From positions 1 through 64,000 of the forward strand of contig MSJI02000232.1 in the NCBI GenBank assembly GCA_001931905.2: a stretch of DNA of 64,000 nt. The letters are read 5' to 3'. The notes beneath the pieces were generated by a model. The model worked only from the letters and a program-made list of their open reading frames with translations. It had not been told where the DNA came from and searched no databases. Within the stretch, counting starts at the first letter, position 1; every line of letters begins with the position of its first letter. Shown here in pieces: positions 61,701 through 64,000 of this stretch. Source of the DNA: Cladosporium sp. IMV 00045 (Eukaryota; Ascomycota; Dothideomycetes; Cladosporiales; Cladosporiaceae). The translations under genes and the position numbers were made by a program.

Positions 61701-64000
61701 TTCTGAGATGCCAGATATGGACAAGACATCCTCCAGCACTGCTTCAACGACTAGTAGTCCGTCAAGCATGTCTACTAGCTCTCAACCATGGGACACTGAG
61801 ATCTATACCTCCATCTGGACATCCAGCATGGATGAAGATGAAGATGAATCAACTTCAACTAGCGAATCGACAAGCGGAAGCTCGACTTCACCAATGGCTT
61901 CTTCCAGCAGCTTAACCCCAGGTGCCACCCCTTCGACATCATCGTCTTCGTCTTGGTCTTCAATGTCTTCCTCTTCATCTCGGTCCACCAGCTATGCCAC
62001 AGGCGCGATTCCCCCGACATCATCCTCAGGTTTTGGAAGCTGGGCTTCGACAATGTCGTCAGCGTCGTCAGCATCTACAAGTCGAAGCCCTAGCTCTCCA
62101 AGCATCAGCTACGTTACCTCAGCAAGCACCTCAGCCATCCCAGACGGCAGCCCACAATGTGAGAGCACCTTCACGGACCCACTGGGTGTCACATATTTCA
62201 TCAAGTGTAAAACAGACTCCACGGAAATGTCCTTCCGCACTGTACCAGTCATCAGCGGCGGATTCGGCTCTTGCTTTGGAGCTTGCGATAGCACTCAAGG
62301 CTGCAATGGCTTTACTTTTGTTGGCGAGGATACCGGCTTCTGCTACCTCAAGGGAAGCCCAGGAACTTGGATTCCAAAGGATCGCAACAACTATATCACT
62401 GCCTTCAAGATCGATGCCATTGGCTACTCTATAACCTCTCGCCAAGTCATCACCAATTTCGGGGTGTCCAGCACGTCATCCAGCATCTCGGGCAGCTCAC
62501 TTTCATCGTCTGTCTCTATGTCTGGAAGCTCATCACCGAGGGCATCTTCTTCTTCCTCTTCAGGAAGCATGAGTCTCAGCAGGAGCACCAGCAGCAGTAG
62601 CCCAGCAAGCAGCGGCAGCACCATGAGCAGCCGCATGAGTACAATCAGCAGCACTACTAGTAGCAGCAGGATTTCAAGCACGTCGTGGGCGCCCCCTCCT
62701 CCTTGTCCAACCTCCACTTCTTACTACTGCATGGAAAACAACCAACAAACGACGTGTTCGGCAGCCGGCACCAACTATGCGGTTCAATGCGGCATTCTGT
62801 ACCAAGGTACCGAGATCGATACGTCGAACATCAATTTGATGCCTGGAGGCGGTGGCGACACGAGGCTCATCTCAAGGCTAGTCAAGAAGGCAACCCTCCC
62901 TGATTTCCAAACATGTCAGAACCTTTGCAGCACAACAGCTGGCTGCAAAGCTTTCAATTTCGTAGAGACCGACTGCACGCTCTTCAGCTCTGTGTCTGGC
63001 TATACTTATGCGCCAGGTGCTGTTGGTGGCACGGTATACACCCAAGGAGAGGCTCCCCCGACTCCGATCGATCCGGCACCTACTTGTCCCGGCAGTGGAG
63101 GCAAGACATTCACGGACAGCTCGGGCGTCAGATACAACATCGTTTGCGGCACGGATTTTGCTGGCGGCGATCTCCCTACAGCACCAATCGGCGGAAATGG
63201 CTTGCAAGACTGTTTGCCGATTTGTGACTTGAACGATCTGTGTGCTGGCGCCACTTTCAACAATGATGACCGCCTTTGTCGATTCAAGTCTTCTGTCAAT
63301 GGCACCCAGACTCCCAACAACAGCCTCATTGTTGCTTTGAGGATAGGAGGAGCGCCTGCTTACCCAGACCCGAGCTCTGTGCCTCCAACTACGGTGACTA
63401 CTACGCTTCTTCCTACTTCTACGCTTTGTAAGTTCTTGCTGGTGCACCGGATATTGATCATTCATGCGTTTACTGACAAATTCTAGCCCTTTCTTCTGGA
63501 GCAACCGTGACAGTTCCGCCGTCGTCGTCTATAGGAAGAGTCACAGTCTCAAGCACTATCGAAGTCACAGCTCCGACTGGCGGCAGTTTCACCAGCGGGC
63601 CCAGCGGCTCTTACTACATCTACACCACATCATCAACCACGGCTGGAGGAAGCAGTGCATGTGAAGGTGCTTCGATCTGCTTCACCTGCGATCTCACCCC
63701 TGTCGTCCTGCCTACAGACGGAGGTAGCGGATGCGGCCCTACTGGGTCATACCTGACTTCTCCAACTGGCAATTACAATCCAACATGTGCAGCACGCCCG
63801 CCTCGCACCGGCACGACGACGGTTTTCACCACTCGCACCGTGACCAGCTGTGAGCCGCAGCCGAAGTGTCCCAATTCTGGATACTCGATTCACACTGGTC
63901 CTTCGCGATCGGGACAGGTCATTGTTACCACGACCGACAAGAATGGAGGCTCTTATGTCTATACTCAAGTTCCTGCTACAATAACTCCTTCTCCTACCCT
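58795..64000 (+). CDS. Secreted GH16 glucanase-like protein with PAN/Apple-like modules (homeolog A, cut by window end)
   Basis: Exons 58795-59272, 59327-63427 and 63487 to the window edge; introns are 54 and 59 bp, in the same places and phases as in B. The first exon is again exactly 478 bp and ends inside the GH16 motif (GEI, then DIIEG after splicing). Seven PAN/Apple-like modules are complete; the eighth and the GTGP arrays would lie beyond base 64000. The second exon is 87 bp (29 residues) shorter than in B. The main cause is that a Ser/Thr linker unit with the core WGTEIYTYTSIW occurs once less here. The signal peptide MRPPSLLSRSSIAGFFSLLQ is unchanged. Expected to be a cell-wall or matrix protein. 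Confidence 0.85.

Noticed and set aside
1..64000. A true local tandem segmental duplication of the whole block
   Set aside because: The A copy is split exactly at the two gaps with a shared 36-bp end and continuous codon phase, which is better explained by misplacement of contig 2.

Overview
The window looks like a filamentous-ascomycete or black-yeast nuclear genome: dense genes with 54-86 bp GT-AG introns, Dothideomycete-type proteins, no operons and no transposons. The best guess is a dothideomycetous black yeast with a duplicated or hybrid genome, such as Hortaea werneckii. That is inferred from near-identical gene pairs and protein character, because no search could be run. I recognise no tRNA, rRNA or CRISPR.

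The window is three contigs joined by two 20-N gaps (13699-13718 and 50312-50331). Contig 1 (1-13698) carries the 3' part of FAN1, then a two-repeat Myb-like gene, ERV46, a WSS1-like protease, KEX2 and the first 429 codons of a giant PhoD-family protein. Contig 2 (13719-50311) carries DUS2, a FAS1-domain protein, a full FAN1, a broken copy of the Myb-like gene, ERV46, WSS1, KEX2, the full PhoD protein, SEC20, a PTC7-type phosphatase, a very long GH16 + PAN-repeat secreted protein, and the C-terminal part of MPH1/FANCM. Contig 3 (50332-64000) resumes the same PhoD protein mid-gene, then carries SEC20, PTC7 and the GH16-PAN gene to the window edge.

Contigs 1 and 3 are therefore two halves of one homeolog (called A here) and contig 2 is the other (B). 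The last 36 bases of contig 1 equal the first 36 of contig 3, and joining them restores the PhoD reading frame. Both ends lie in a 194-bp tract identical between A and B. So the apparent tandem segmental duplication is most simply a scaffolding error that nested homeolog B inside homeolog A. The shared gene order is DUS2 - FAS1 - FAN1 - Myb-like - ERV46 - WSS1 - KEX2 - PhoD - SEC20 - PTC7 - GH16/PAN - MPH1.

Functionally the block mixes DNA-lesion repair (FAN1 nuclease, WSS1 DNA-protein-crosslink protease, MPH1/FANCM helicase) with secretory-pathway genes (ERV46, KEX2, SEC20, and a secreted GH16-PAN protein that carries a dibasic site Kex2 could cut). The homeologs are nearly identical in protein sequence (the two ERV46 proteins look identical). 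One gene has begun to decay: the Myb-like gene in B has a stop at codon 5 and a homopolymer frameshift, while its A copy is intact.
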